The position numbers and the translations under genes were made by a program. From contig JAOWBW010001597.1 of the NCBI GenBank assembly GCA_026119855.1, forward strand, positions 184,494-248,493: DNA of 64,000 nucleotides, read 5' to 3'. Of the stretch, positions 1 to 9,719 are shown piece by piece. Each line of letters opens with the position of its first letter. Position 1 is the stretch's first letter. This DNA comes from Campanula takesimana. Lineage: Eukaryota; Streptophyta; Magnoliopsida; Asterales; Campanulaceae. The notes beneath the pieces were generated by a model. That model saw only the letters and a program-made list of their open reading frames with translations. It did no database searches and was not told where the DNA came from.

Positions 1-2
1 AA

Positions 3-1655
3 CCAGATATACCTCATGAAGTTCATGAGGTCAGATATCACCCAATTCAGAATATCATTGGTGACCTACATTCTGGTGTTCGAACAAGACGATCAAACTA
101 TGATGCACTTACCGCATTCATATCTCAAGTTGAACACAAGAAAATTGATGAAGCACTCCAAGACTCAAGTTGGGTTGTCGCTATGCAAGAAGAGCTCAAC
201 CAATATGAAAGATGTAAAGTTTGGACCTTGGTTCCAAGGCCTCAAGATCAAGGAGTGATTGGTACAAAGTGGGTGTTTAGAAATAAGATGGATGGGAATG
301 GAAGCATCACAAAGAACAAAGCTAGGTTGGTTGCACAAGGATATAGACAAGAAGAAGGCATTGATTATGATGAAACTTTTGCCCCCATTGCAAGACTTGA
401 AGCTATAAGGATATTCTTAGCTTATGCCTCTTACAAAAGATTCAAGTTATATCAAATGGATGTGAAGAGTGCATTCTTCAACGATGAACTTCAAGAAATA
501 GTCTTTGTTGCTCAACCACCCGGATTTGAAGATCCCAAATTTCCAAATCACGTTTACAAACTCCGTAAAGCTTTATATGGACTCAAACAAGCTCCACGAG
601 CATGGTATGATACTCTATCTAAATTCCTTCTTGAAAAAGGATTCAAGCGTGGTAATATTGACACAACTTTATTTATTGCAAAATATCATGATCATACTTT
701 ATCAGTTTAAATATATGTAGATGATATTATCTTTGGTTCTACTAATGAATTGTTGTGTAAGCGTTTTGAGAAACTCATGAAAAGCAAATTTGAGATGAGC
801 ATGATGGGAGAATTAACATTCTTCCTTGGGCTACAAATTAAACAATGTGCTGAAGGCATCTTCCTCAACCAAGCAAAGTACACAAGAGATCTCATCAAGA
901 AATTTGGACTTGAAAATGCAAAGGCATACGACACTCCCATGGCTACTGGTAACAAGCTAGATAAAGACTTGAAAGGTAAGAAGGTAGATCAAACCTTGTA
1001 TCAAGGTATGATTGGCTCTCTCCTATACTTAACTGCTAGTAGACCAGATATCATGTTTAGTGTTTGCGTTTGTGCTCGTTATCAAGCTGATCCTAGAGAA
1101 ACACATCTTATTGCTGTTAAACGAATTATTCGATATCTATCTGGGACTATTAACCTTGGACTTTGGTACTCCAAAGATTCAACTTTTGATCTTATAGGTT
1201 ACTCAGATGCCGATTATGCAGCATGTACCATTGACAGGAAAATTACAAGTGGAATTTGTCATTTCCTTGGAAATCGACTAGTTTCATGGGCAAGCAAGAA
1301 ACAAGCCTCAGTTTCTGTATCTACCACAGAAGCTGAATATATAGTTGCTGGAAGCTGCTGCTGCCAAGTGCTATGGATGAAGCAACAATTGGTCGACTAC
1401 GGAATCAAAGAAGAAAATTGTCCAATTTATCGTGACAATACATCTACCATTGCTGTCTCCAACAATCCAGTCATGCATTCGAAGACCAAACACATTGATA
1501 TCAAATACCACTTTCTCAAGGATCATGTAGAAAAAGGTAATATCCATCTAGAATATGTGAGTACTGACGATAAAATTGCAAATATTCTCACCAATGCACT
1601 CGATTCCAAGAGATTTAGGTATTTAAGAGGACAGATGGGTATGCTAGAACTCTAA
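3..1655 (+). pseudogene. Copia polyprotein C-terminal part: reverse transcriptase and RNase H, one in-frame stop
   Basis: One frame is open from base 3 to the stop at 1653-1655 except for TAA at 708-710, which lies immediately before the RT catalytic motif IYVDDIIFGS. Visible motifs are WVVAMQEELNQ at the RT start, TKWVFRNK, KARLVAQGY, DVKSAFF, ALYGLKQAPRAWY, the YVDD active site, GSLLYLTASRPDI, and RNase H motifs DADYA, STTEAEY and TKHIDIKYHFL. These match copia RT/RNase H of the Sirevirus type. The single stop is compatible with a C-to-T change of a CAA codon. There is no frameshift, so decay of this part is recent or light. The upstream end is cut by the window. Confidence 0.92.
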
Positions 1656-2426
1656 CTCAAACTTGTCCATAAAATTTCTTGTACTAATGTTTGTGTATCC
1701 AAGTTCAAGATCTAATAGGTACACAAGGCAGATATCACGGTCAAGCAAAGAACATTGATTTCTTAATCCCTCACTTGACCGCACTTCATAGTTGCCGCAT
1801 CATTTGAACGTTGCCTCAAAATTCATGTTGCCGCATAAGTCATTACCGTATAATGATAATTCGGTTCAAGGTTTTGAAGAAACCCACCAAAGTTGGAAAA
1901 CGATGATGTATTCACTACTTTCTAGAAGTTAATTCAAAGCAAGGTAAAACCTCACATCGACCGCACATGTCACGGTTGACCTCTCAAGTTACCGCATTTC
2001 AAGGAACCCAGGTAAGTCGTTCTAACTTAGATATTTAGGATATTTTGATCATATCTACCTCAAGGGCATAAAGGTAACGTCCATTTTTACCTCGCTTTTA
2101 TTTAATTCAAATTATTTGGAGCATTTAATTTTCATATTTAATTTTTATTCCTTAAAACTTATCTGAGCCGTCATTGGCTAGTCCGATGTGACTCTCTGCA
2201 ACCTTGCATTTAATGAAACGTGGTACATAGGTCTCGTCCGTCCTTTTTGCAGAGCAACCCCCTCCATATTCCCATCACTCTGCCTCTGCAAACCACCCTC
2301 CACCAAACCGGTCCACCTTCTTATACTCCACCACTAGTTGTTTTTCACTTTTTCAGAAATTCATTCTCTCTCTAACCTCTTTCTAAAAACCGCTATTTTC
2401 TCTCTCTCTCGATTTCTCTCTATATA
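1656..2426 (+). other. Non-coding stretch between pol and the accessory ORF
   Basis: No long open frame. It carries the first cluster of the CCGCA motif (1741-2000), then AT-rich sequence, and ends in a CT-rich leader-like run (about 2340-2420) just before the accessory ATG. A promoter or leader for the accessory ORF could lie here; that is inference. Confidence 0.5.
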
Positions 2427-5400
2427 ATGTCTAAGCATCATACCAAGAAATCCTCTAAATCAACTGAATCCGGAGACGATATTCCTAGTTCTGTTCCATC
2501 TCAATCCATTCCTCCCATTGTTGTTATGGTACGAATCTCTTAATTTTCTAAATGTTGGTGTTCTTGGTGAATTTTTTGAAAACCCTTACTATTCCATCTA
2601 ATTTTCTTCGATTTCGAGCATTAATATGGTTAAATTATTAAATTGATTGGCTATTCTTTGTTCTGGTTCGGCTTCTCTAGATTTCCTAAGTCTTCATCCT
2701 AGTTTTGTTGACTTTGATTCACCCAAATGGGTTTATGAAATTTTCATTTTTTTTTTTGTTCCCCTTTCAATTCCTGGATATTCCGTTGTTCTTTACTTAA
2801 AATTGGCTTGATATTATTGTTAAATCTACATTTCTGATTCTATTCATGTCATTTTTCATGGTTTTTGGTCATTTTTTGGGATTCTGGGTAAGGGTGTTCT
2901 TCGTGTTCTTGACATTATCATTTTTTTTTTTGTTTCATTTTGATTCTCTCGTTTATAATTCTCTTGTTTATATACTATTCATACTTTGATCTATTTTACT
3001 GGAACACTCTTATGTTTGCGGTAACTTCGTTTACTCCCTACCGCATATTGTCTCTACCGTGCCTCACTTGACCATGCCATCATTGCCTTTTCACATATCA
3101 AGTGACCGCACGATTTGCCTCCATTATAAACTTTGAATTCTATTTTGTTTCAGGACTTAAGTCATTTTATTCCTGGCATAGTCTTGGATCATTCAGATCT
3201 CAAATTGGATGCCATTGGCCGCATCATTTTGGGTCGATTAAACAAATCTGGGATTCTCCCTTTCTTTAAACTAGATCAAGACTTCCATCTGCATGCCTTC
3301 GTTGATGAGTTATTCAACACGGCAGTAGAAATGGAGAGCTCAGAGGACCCTGCCGCACACCCCAAATTCATTCAAGCCTCGGTTATGGGAATCAAGATGG
3401 CTTTTGATGCTAGTGATCTAGCCCATGTCGTGGGTATAAAGAAAAGCAAGGATGACTTTGAAGAAATTTCACGACAAGAATCTCTTAGTCTAGCTAAAAA
3501 GCTTGCCGGCACGGCAGACATTCTGAAGATTCAACGCAACGATGTGGGTAAAACTATGTACCACATTGGTCATCTAGTAGACCATGCCTTGCTGTGCAAG
3601 ACTGGCAATCATGCCAATTTTAATCACACTCAGTGGATGATCTCTGCGGCTATCTATCTTGGCAAACGGTTGGACTGGGGCCAGATTATGTACGACGTCT
3701 TACGAGCCAACATTCTTTCATACAAAGATGCGGCAGACCAAGGCAAAACCAAATACCGAACAAACAGTCGGTTGATTTCCTACTTGATGAGTCTCACGAT
3801 CAGAATCAAGAATATATATAAGCAGAACAAAACCTACAAGGTTCCGATCCCTACCTCAAAAGACTTCTGCCACAAGTCTATAAAAACCAATTACCGAGGT
3901 AACTTTGGGGATGAGATGTACCGCTCCTATCTTCTAAGAGATCCCATTGAAGAGTACATCCCTCCCAAATACTCTAAACGAGGTCAAGAAAATCTTGGTG
4001 ATAGAATGGTAAGTGATGTGGAGGCTGCCGCATTTGAGCAGGACCGCAAGCATGTTGCCGCAATGAAGGCCCGTGCAAAGGGTAAGGATGTTGACCTCCC
4101 CTCTCCTCCAACTTCTGTCAAAGGCAAAGAGAAGGTTGGGGAACTGGTAAGAAAGTCAAAACCAGTTTCCCTAGGCATCAAGATTTCATCTACCGCACCT
4201 TCTATTCATGCCGCACCTGCCCGTCCTGCCGCACCAAACCTTTCTAAATCTAAGGTAACTCCTACCGCACCTCCGATATCTCCCTCTCCATCCCCTGAAC
4301 CTCAACCAAAATCCAAAGTCTCCAAATCCCTCTATACCGTACCATCTAAATCTCCACCTCCTAAATCTAAACTTTCCAAACCTATTGCACCAAAACAACC
4401 TACCGTGTCCACTTCATTCAAATCAAAGCCTTTTGTATCTCTCAAAACAGCACCAAGTCAGGGGGAGAAGCTTGAAAAGAAAAGATCCCATACTCCTAGC
4501 CCGGTCAAAGTCTCCAAAAAGGCTAAGGTAGCCAAACAACCTTCTCCTGAAGTTATCTCCCCAGTTCTTTCATCTAACGAGGATATAGTGGTTGCTCCTC
4601 CAAAGATCTCCAAGAATTTTGTTTTGGATGCTCCAGAGGATGATATGGAAGACTTGTCTGGTTCTGAGAAAGAGGATGATGCTGCCGCAGAGGAAAGTGA
4701 GACGTTGATGATGCTTCTGAAAGTGAGAAGAATGAGCAAGTTGTTGAGAAGCCCATTGATAAGGGTTTAGTTGATGAAAGCTCTGAGGAAGAAGCTCAAA
4801 CTAGTACTACCGCGAGTGACAAGTCTGCCGCGGAAAAGACTATGGATGTTGAGAATGTTAAAGACGAGTTTGTTCCTGAATGGTGATGAGACCGTGCCAC
4901 CCAATATTACTGTTATTTCTGCACAAGGAGCTGAGCAAGTTCCTCCTACCGTGATTCCCAATACTGCCGCACCATCTCCCTCGACCGTACAACCTGATCC
5001 TGCTGCATCTTCTACTGCTGAGCTACTTGCTGCAGTTAAGTCTTTAACTCAGATGCAGGCAGATACTCAAAATCATGTTTCTAATCTTGTCGCTAGTATG
5101 GTTGCACTTCGATAGGAACTCATTGAGGTCAGGGCTGATCAAGCCGCTCTTAAGCACAGTATTGCCGCACTTCCTTCTGAGTTGGTTTCGACCATTAAGG
5201 GGGAGAGTGTATTCATAACAAAGGCAATCAAGGACATCGTAGCTGGAAATACGGGCACATCATCTGCCACAACTGATACTTCTCCCATTACTCCTGCCGC
5301 TCTAAATGACATGTTTAGAAAACAGACTGATTTCATCAGTAACAACATTGTTAAAGGAGTTGAAGCAGCGAGAAAAGAACTGTCAAAAACTATGGCCGAT

Positions 5401-5843
5401 GAAAATATGGAAGTGAAAAATGAGATAGGTAAAGTCAAAACGCGATCAAGGAAGAAGTCCTCATTCACTCTAATGCCGCTCTTATGGCTGTGGCTGAAAA
5501 GTTTGTTCCGAAGATCGGCGCTTTAACTGCCGCGATGCAGGTTCAGACTAACCGCATTGAGGCTCAGAACATAAGAATAACGGACCAATCCACTAAAATT
5601 GATCTACTCTCCAGCAGAGTTAATACGGCTTTGACCCGTCTCAGCCGCACTGATAACCAAGCTGGAAACCAACTAGCCATTGCAGGTCACGGTAATGTTC
5701 AAGCTCAAGGTGAAGAGGAAGAAGAAGAAGATGGAGTCAATGCTCCAGTGATTATTCCAGGACTGGACCTCCCATCCTACCGCTTCCCTCTCCCTCTTGC
5801 CGCAAGCTTTGATGAAGACCTCATTGACATTGACCGCATTTGA
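2427..5843 (+). pseudogene. Sirevirus-type accessory (env-like) ORF, two exons, broken
   Basis: Exon 1 (2427-2528) codes 34 residues from ATG and ends at a GT donor in phase 0. The intron is 2529-3153, with a TTTGTTTCAG acceptor; exon 2 begins at 3154 in the frame that runs to 4770. A folded-looking part (to about 4000) is followed by a long region rich in Pro, Ser, Lys and Ala, then an acidic part and a Q/N/T-rich, coiled-coil-like end closing at 5841-5843. The reading frame breaks near 4700 and near 4880 (shifts), at 5113-5115 (TAG) and near 5440 (shift). Position between pol and 3' LTR fits the env-like ORF of Sireviruses, but no membrane segment is obvious, so env-like describes position, not function. 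The intron is inferred from splice sites alone. Confidence 0.6.
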
Positions 5844-6233
5844 TCTGACCGCATGTAGTCATAAAAACTTTGATGTTTGAAAACAATCACTTTTATGTCT
5901 TTATTTTGGGTTTGTAACTTGACATTAATTCCTCTTTTGTTTGCCTATACTCCTGATGCTTTAATGATGATTATGTGGGAGTATGTTGTTATTGTGTTTG
6001 ATGCATTTCTATCCTTATTTGATTAAATATCTCGAAATGCTTCAAATGTTATTTCTATCTTTTAGGATTAGTATTTTGTTTTTCTTTTTAGGATGATAGG
6101 AATCTATGACATTGGCTTAGTGTGTGCATTGACTTGGGATATGATATTAATAAAATATTTATTCTTAAAAACATGTTTTTACCAAGTACAATGAATTAGC
6201 CTTTGTTATAGTAGGTAATGGTCTCAATCAAAT
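5844..6233 (+). other. Non-coding stretch before the 3' LTR
   Basis: AT-rich sequence between the accessory ORF stop and the polypurine tract. No gene seen. Confidence 0.5.
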
Positions 6234-6243
6234 AGGGGGAGAT
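6234..6243 (+). promoter_or_regulatory. Polypurine tract of the Sirevirus-like element
   Basis: The purine run AGGGGGAGAT abuts the TGTTGG start of the 3' LTR, the place where plus-strand DNA priming occurs in LTR retrotransposons. Confidence 0.85.
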
Positions 6244-7799
6244 TGTTGGGTATGCTTATTACAAACCACTCCTATTACCTTAATTTGATTGATCCCATAA
6301 CCTTATTTTACTCTTTGTGGACTTTAGGATATATTGTAACAAGTACTTGTACTTCATTTAGAATAGTCCACTTTATAGTTGAATAGGTTTAGCAGATTAG
6401 GACCCTCAATTTTTCTAAGTCTGGAGATATGAGGTAAGGACCATGCCTACCGCATGGACACTCTACCGCATGACTATTGCTTGCCGCAAAGACCAAGTTT
6501 ACCTCAAGCTATCAAGTCTACCGCATAATTGAATTCTGCCGCTAGATCACTCTGCCGCATGGAACCTTGGTTGAAGGAACTCAAGTTGGTTCAAACTTAA
6601 CTATGGTCACACTTGTGTCCTTACCTTGTTTAGAACGTTGCAAATTCAAATTTCAAATTTGAATACAACTGTCATCATAGTACAGTTGGACCACCATGAC
6701 TCTGCAACAAAAGGACAACTCAGACTGAGCTTCAATTAGAATTCAACAGCTCATTGTCCTTCAACTTGGACCCCAAGTATTTCTAACGGCTAGTTTCTCT
6801 TTTAAGGCTATAAATAGTCTTGAGTTCTTCATTGAACTTACGCTGAGATTCTAAGAGAGAAATTGATGTTGAAATTCGTGGTGATTGAAGATCATACTCA
6901 AGATTTCTAGAATCCTTCGAATCTTCAAGCACTTAACCTTCAAGTCTTCAACAAGTCTCCAGAAACCTTCAAGATCAAATCTCAAGCCTCATCACACAAG
7001 TTTCATTACGCTCTAAAATCATATAGATTCCAAAGAGCTTTTGATTCTTACACACACACTCACCCCGATTGATCAATCACATAGATTGAATCAATAGGGA
7101 TACACTGGTCTAAGTCTATGATTGTTCTTCATAGAAATAGCTGTTAATTCAAATACTTCATCTCTGTAATCTGTACTCAAGTGAATCAAATATATACCTC
7201 ATTTAAAATCCAAGACTGACCATCTTGGTAAATGACGTAGATCTTTTAACAGATCGAACCTTTCTAAATCATTGTGTCATTTACTTACTGCACTTTACAT
7301 TTCTGCAAATTTACTTTAAGTCTTGTTCATCTTGTTCTTATTGTTCTTCACTTGTTCATATTAATCTTGTTTCTCTTTTAGTGTTTGATCTTTCAGATTT
7401 AAGAACAATTGTGAATTGTGTTTGTTTGTCTACCTCATTGCCTCAGCTAAAATCTGACTAACTTATCATTTGCCAAAAATCTCTAAGACACATTGCCAAA
7501 AATCTCTAAGACACAAAGTTTTCAATCTCAACCTACCTCACCTTCACCTACCGCAAACTATCTACCGCAAACTATCTACCGCATCACTGCCTACCGCATT
7601 GAACTTATCAAAAATAACTCTAAACTTGTTTCAACGAAAACTTCCGCTGTGCATTTTATACTAGACCGCGTGGTATTTTATCTACCGCAAAATTCAAGTG
7701 TAAGCATAAAGGTTGAATTTTGAAAAATAGTTGAAATTTTAAATAGGCTATTCACCTCTAGCCTCTTTTCATACCTTTGTTGTGTCTCTGGGACCAACA
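6244..7799 (+). repeat. 3' LTR of the Sirevirus-like element
   Basis: 1556 bp, starting TGTTGG and ending CCAACA, a six-base inverted terminal repeat. It follows the polypurine tract directly. A TATA box lies at 6809-6817. CCGCA motifs cluster at 6440-6560 and 7545-7690. The TSD would begin at 7800 but its partner is outside the window. Confidence 0.85.
6809..6817 (+). promoter_or_regulatory. TATA box in the 3' LTR
   Basis: TATAAATAG about 570 bp into the LTR; transcription would be expected to start near 6840, marking the U3/R border. Prediction from the motif only. Confidence 0.6.
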
Positions 7800-8008
7800 C
7801 CCTTACTTACCCCCCTAGGGCCGGGCCTGAACCACACCACCTCCTCCGGCCATCTCCGCCTCCACCACTGACCAATCTAACTCCACCACCGCCTACTCCG
7901 CCTCCTTCTTCTCCAATGGGGGGTTGGGGTGAGATGGGTGGGTGGGTGGGGGGGGAAGGGGAAGTGGGAGGATAGGGGCGAGGTGGGGGTGGGGGAGGTG
8001 TTCAAAAA

Positions 8009-8235
8009 TACTCCCTCCGTCTCTCTTTAACTTACAAATTTTGGGTTGGGCACATTATTTAAGGAAGGAGAGAGAAAGTGGGGTAGAGAATAGTGAGTGG
8101 ATAGTTGTTGTGAGTATGACAAATGAGTCCCATTATTTTAAAAGTATTGAAACATTTCATTTTTGGGACTTTGTAGATTAAAGTTAGACAACCAAAATGG
8201 CAATTTTTGTAGATTAAAGAGGGACGGAGAGAGTA
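8009..8235. mobile_element. Stowaway-type MITE, with an empty site nearby
   Basis: Terminal repeats CTCCCTCCGTCTCTCTTTAA and its complement, flanked by TA on both sides. The flanks TTCAAAAA and ATTTTAATATGAG are joined without the insert at about 8328-8350, a related empty site. Confidence 0.9.
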
Positions 8236-8391
8236 ATTTTAATATGAGAGAAAAGTTTTTTTTTTTTTTTTTTTTTTGGGGGGGGGGGGTGGATGGGTGG
8301 TCGGGTAGTGGGGGTAGGGGAGGTGTTCAAAAATAATTTTAATATGAGTGAAAAGTAGTATATATTTTTTTTGTGGGGGGTGGGGCAGTGG

Positions 8392-9064
8392 TGGTGATGT
8401 TCACTTTGGGCCTAAGCCCATGAAACCCGTTTGAGCCCGTAAGCCCGAGTCCATATGGCTTGGGTCCGTGAGCCCATGGACAAGCCCGCCCTATTCTCGG
8501 TCTGGGCCTGATGTTGGAAATGATGCACGGGCCGGGCCAAAGCCCGCGGATCTTTGGGTCCGTTTGGCCCGTGTCCGTTTGGCCCATCCTTTTTTTTTTT
8601 TTTTTTTTTTGGGTCAATGACTTAGATACTCACTGTCATTGAGTGACTTAGGCAGGCTTGGCTAGTTGGCTGGCTATGTGAGTCCTCCCTCCGTCCCTCT
8701 TTAATCTTAAAAAATTACCCATTTGGTTGTCCCACTTTAAACTTTGACAACTTTGACCAATAATTTGAAGAAAAATAATGATGCTAATAAAAAATTTAAA
8801 ATTGTTATTGTATTACGTTTAATACTAAACTAAATAACTATTTTTAGATTTTCATTAAATATGTTTTTTTTAATAAAAAAAGGTGACAAAATCCGTTTGG
8901 CCCGTGAACCTTTTGGTCTGGACCAAACGGATAGGCCGGACCCAACTGAAAACGACGGGCCGGGCTTTTATCCATCCGGGGAAGGACCGGACCGGTCAAG
9001 CCCGTTAAGCCCGCGGACATGAGCTAGGGCGGTCCGGGCCGGATAACTCTTTTGAACATCACCA
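8392..9064. mobile_element. Non-autonomous hAT-type element
   Basis: Terminal inverted repeat TGGTGATGTTCA / TGAACATCACCA, flanked by the 8-bp TSD GGCAGTGG (8384-8391 and 9065-9072), the size typical of hAT. Subterminal regions are filled with short GGCCCG/CGGGCC-type repeats, common in this class. It contains a poly(T) run near 8590 and a truncated Stowaway-like piece starting near 8686. No transposase. Confidence 0.8.
8686..8880. mobile_element. Truncated Stowaway-type MITE inside the hAT-type element
   Basis: Left end CTCCCTCCGTCCCTCTTTAA followed by internal sequence resembling the copy at 15205; no matching right end is found. Confidence 0.5.
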
Positions 9065-9072
9065 GGCAGTGG

Positions 9073-9714
9073 TGGTAGGGAGCGTGAGTGAGAGTTGTTA
9101 GAAAAGACAATTCTAATATGAGTGTTTTTTTTTGGGGGGGGGGGGGGACATGAGTGAAATTTTTCATTTTTTTTTTTTGAAAGGGGGTGGGTGGTGGAGA
9201 GGGTGGGGGATAGGGGTAGGGATATGATGGATGGAGGGGGTGGTGTTGGAGGTGTAGTGTGTAGCGTGGGGTTGTTTGGGGAGTTGAGTGTGTGAGTGAG
9301 GGAGGGAGTTTGCATTTTCCGAAAAATGACTTACGGAGTAGAAATCCGTAAGTCATTTTACTTAGAAAAGTGGGAAAATCATTTTCCGAAAAATATTTTC
9401 CTCATTTTTCAGTGCGTAACAAACACGGTAAATGGGAAAAACATTTTCAGTAAGCTGTTTTACACTAAACAAGCGGAGCCTTATTTGAGATTTGATTTGA
9501 CGAGATATTCAATTAATGAGCAAAAAGTCTACAATCACAACATTTAATTATTGCCAACACTATTTGTAATCAAGCTTTTCTAAGTCATTTTTGTAATTTT
9601 ATGTACTAATAATTTACATTATAAATTTTTGAAGTTTTAATTTGGAAACAAAATTAACATTTTGGAACAAAAAAGAAAGAGAAAGTGAAAATCTTTTTCC
9701 TTAAGAAACTGGAA
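9073..9714. other. G-rich repetitive stretch with a short perfect hairpin
   Basis: 9130-9300 is strongly G-rich on this strand. At 9324-9360 the arms AAATGACTTACGGA and TCCGTAAGTCATTT face each other across a few bases. The last 250 bp are AT-rich. No gene supported. Confidence 0.5.
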
Positions 9715-9719
9715 AAACG

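Larger units (their letters stand above)
1..7799 (+). mobile_element. Ty1/copia retrotransposon, Sirevirus-like, 5' part outside the window
   Basis: The element runs from the window edge to the CCAACA end of its 3' LTR. In order it holds a broken RT/RNase H frame (3-1655), a 770-bp non-coding stretch, an accessory ORF in two exons (2427-5843, broken), a polypurine tract (6234-6243) and a 3' LTR (6244-7799). The RT/RNase H sequence and the extra ORF between pol and the 3' LTR are what is known of the Sirevirus lineage. The coding breaks mean it cannot act on its own. The 5' LTR, primer site, gag, protease and integrase lie to the left of the window, so the TSD cannot be tested. Confidence 0.85.

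Noticed and set aside
8968..9356. Open frames on the minus strand rich in Pro, Thr and Ser
   Set aside because: They are translations of G-rich repeats.
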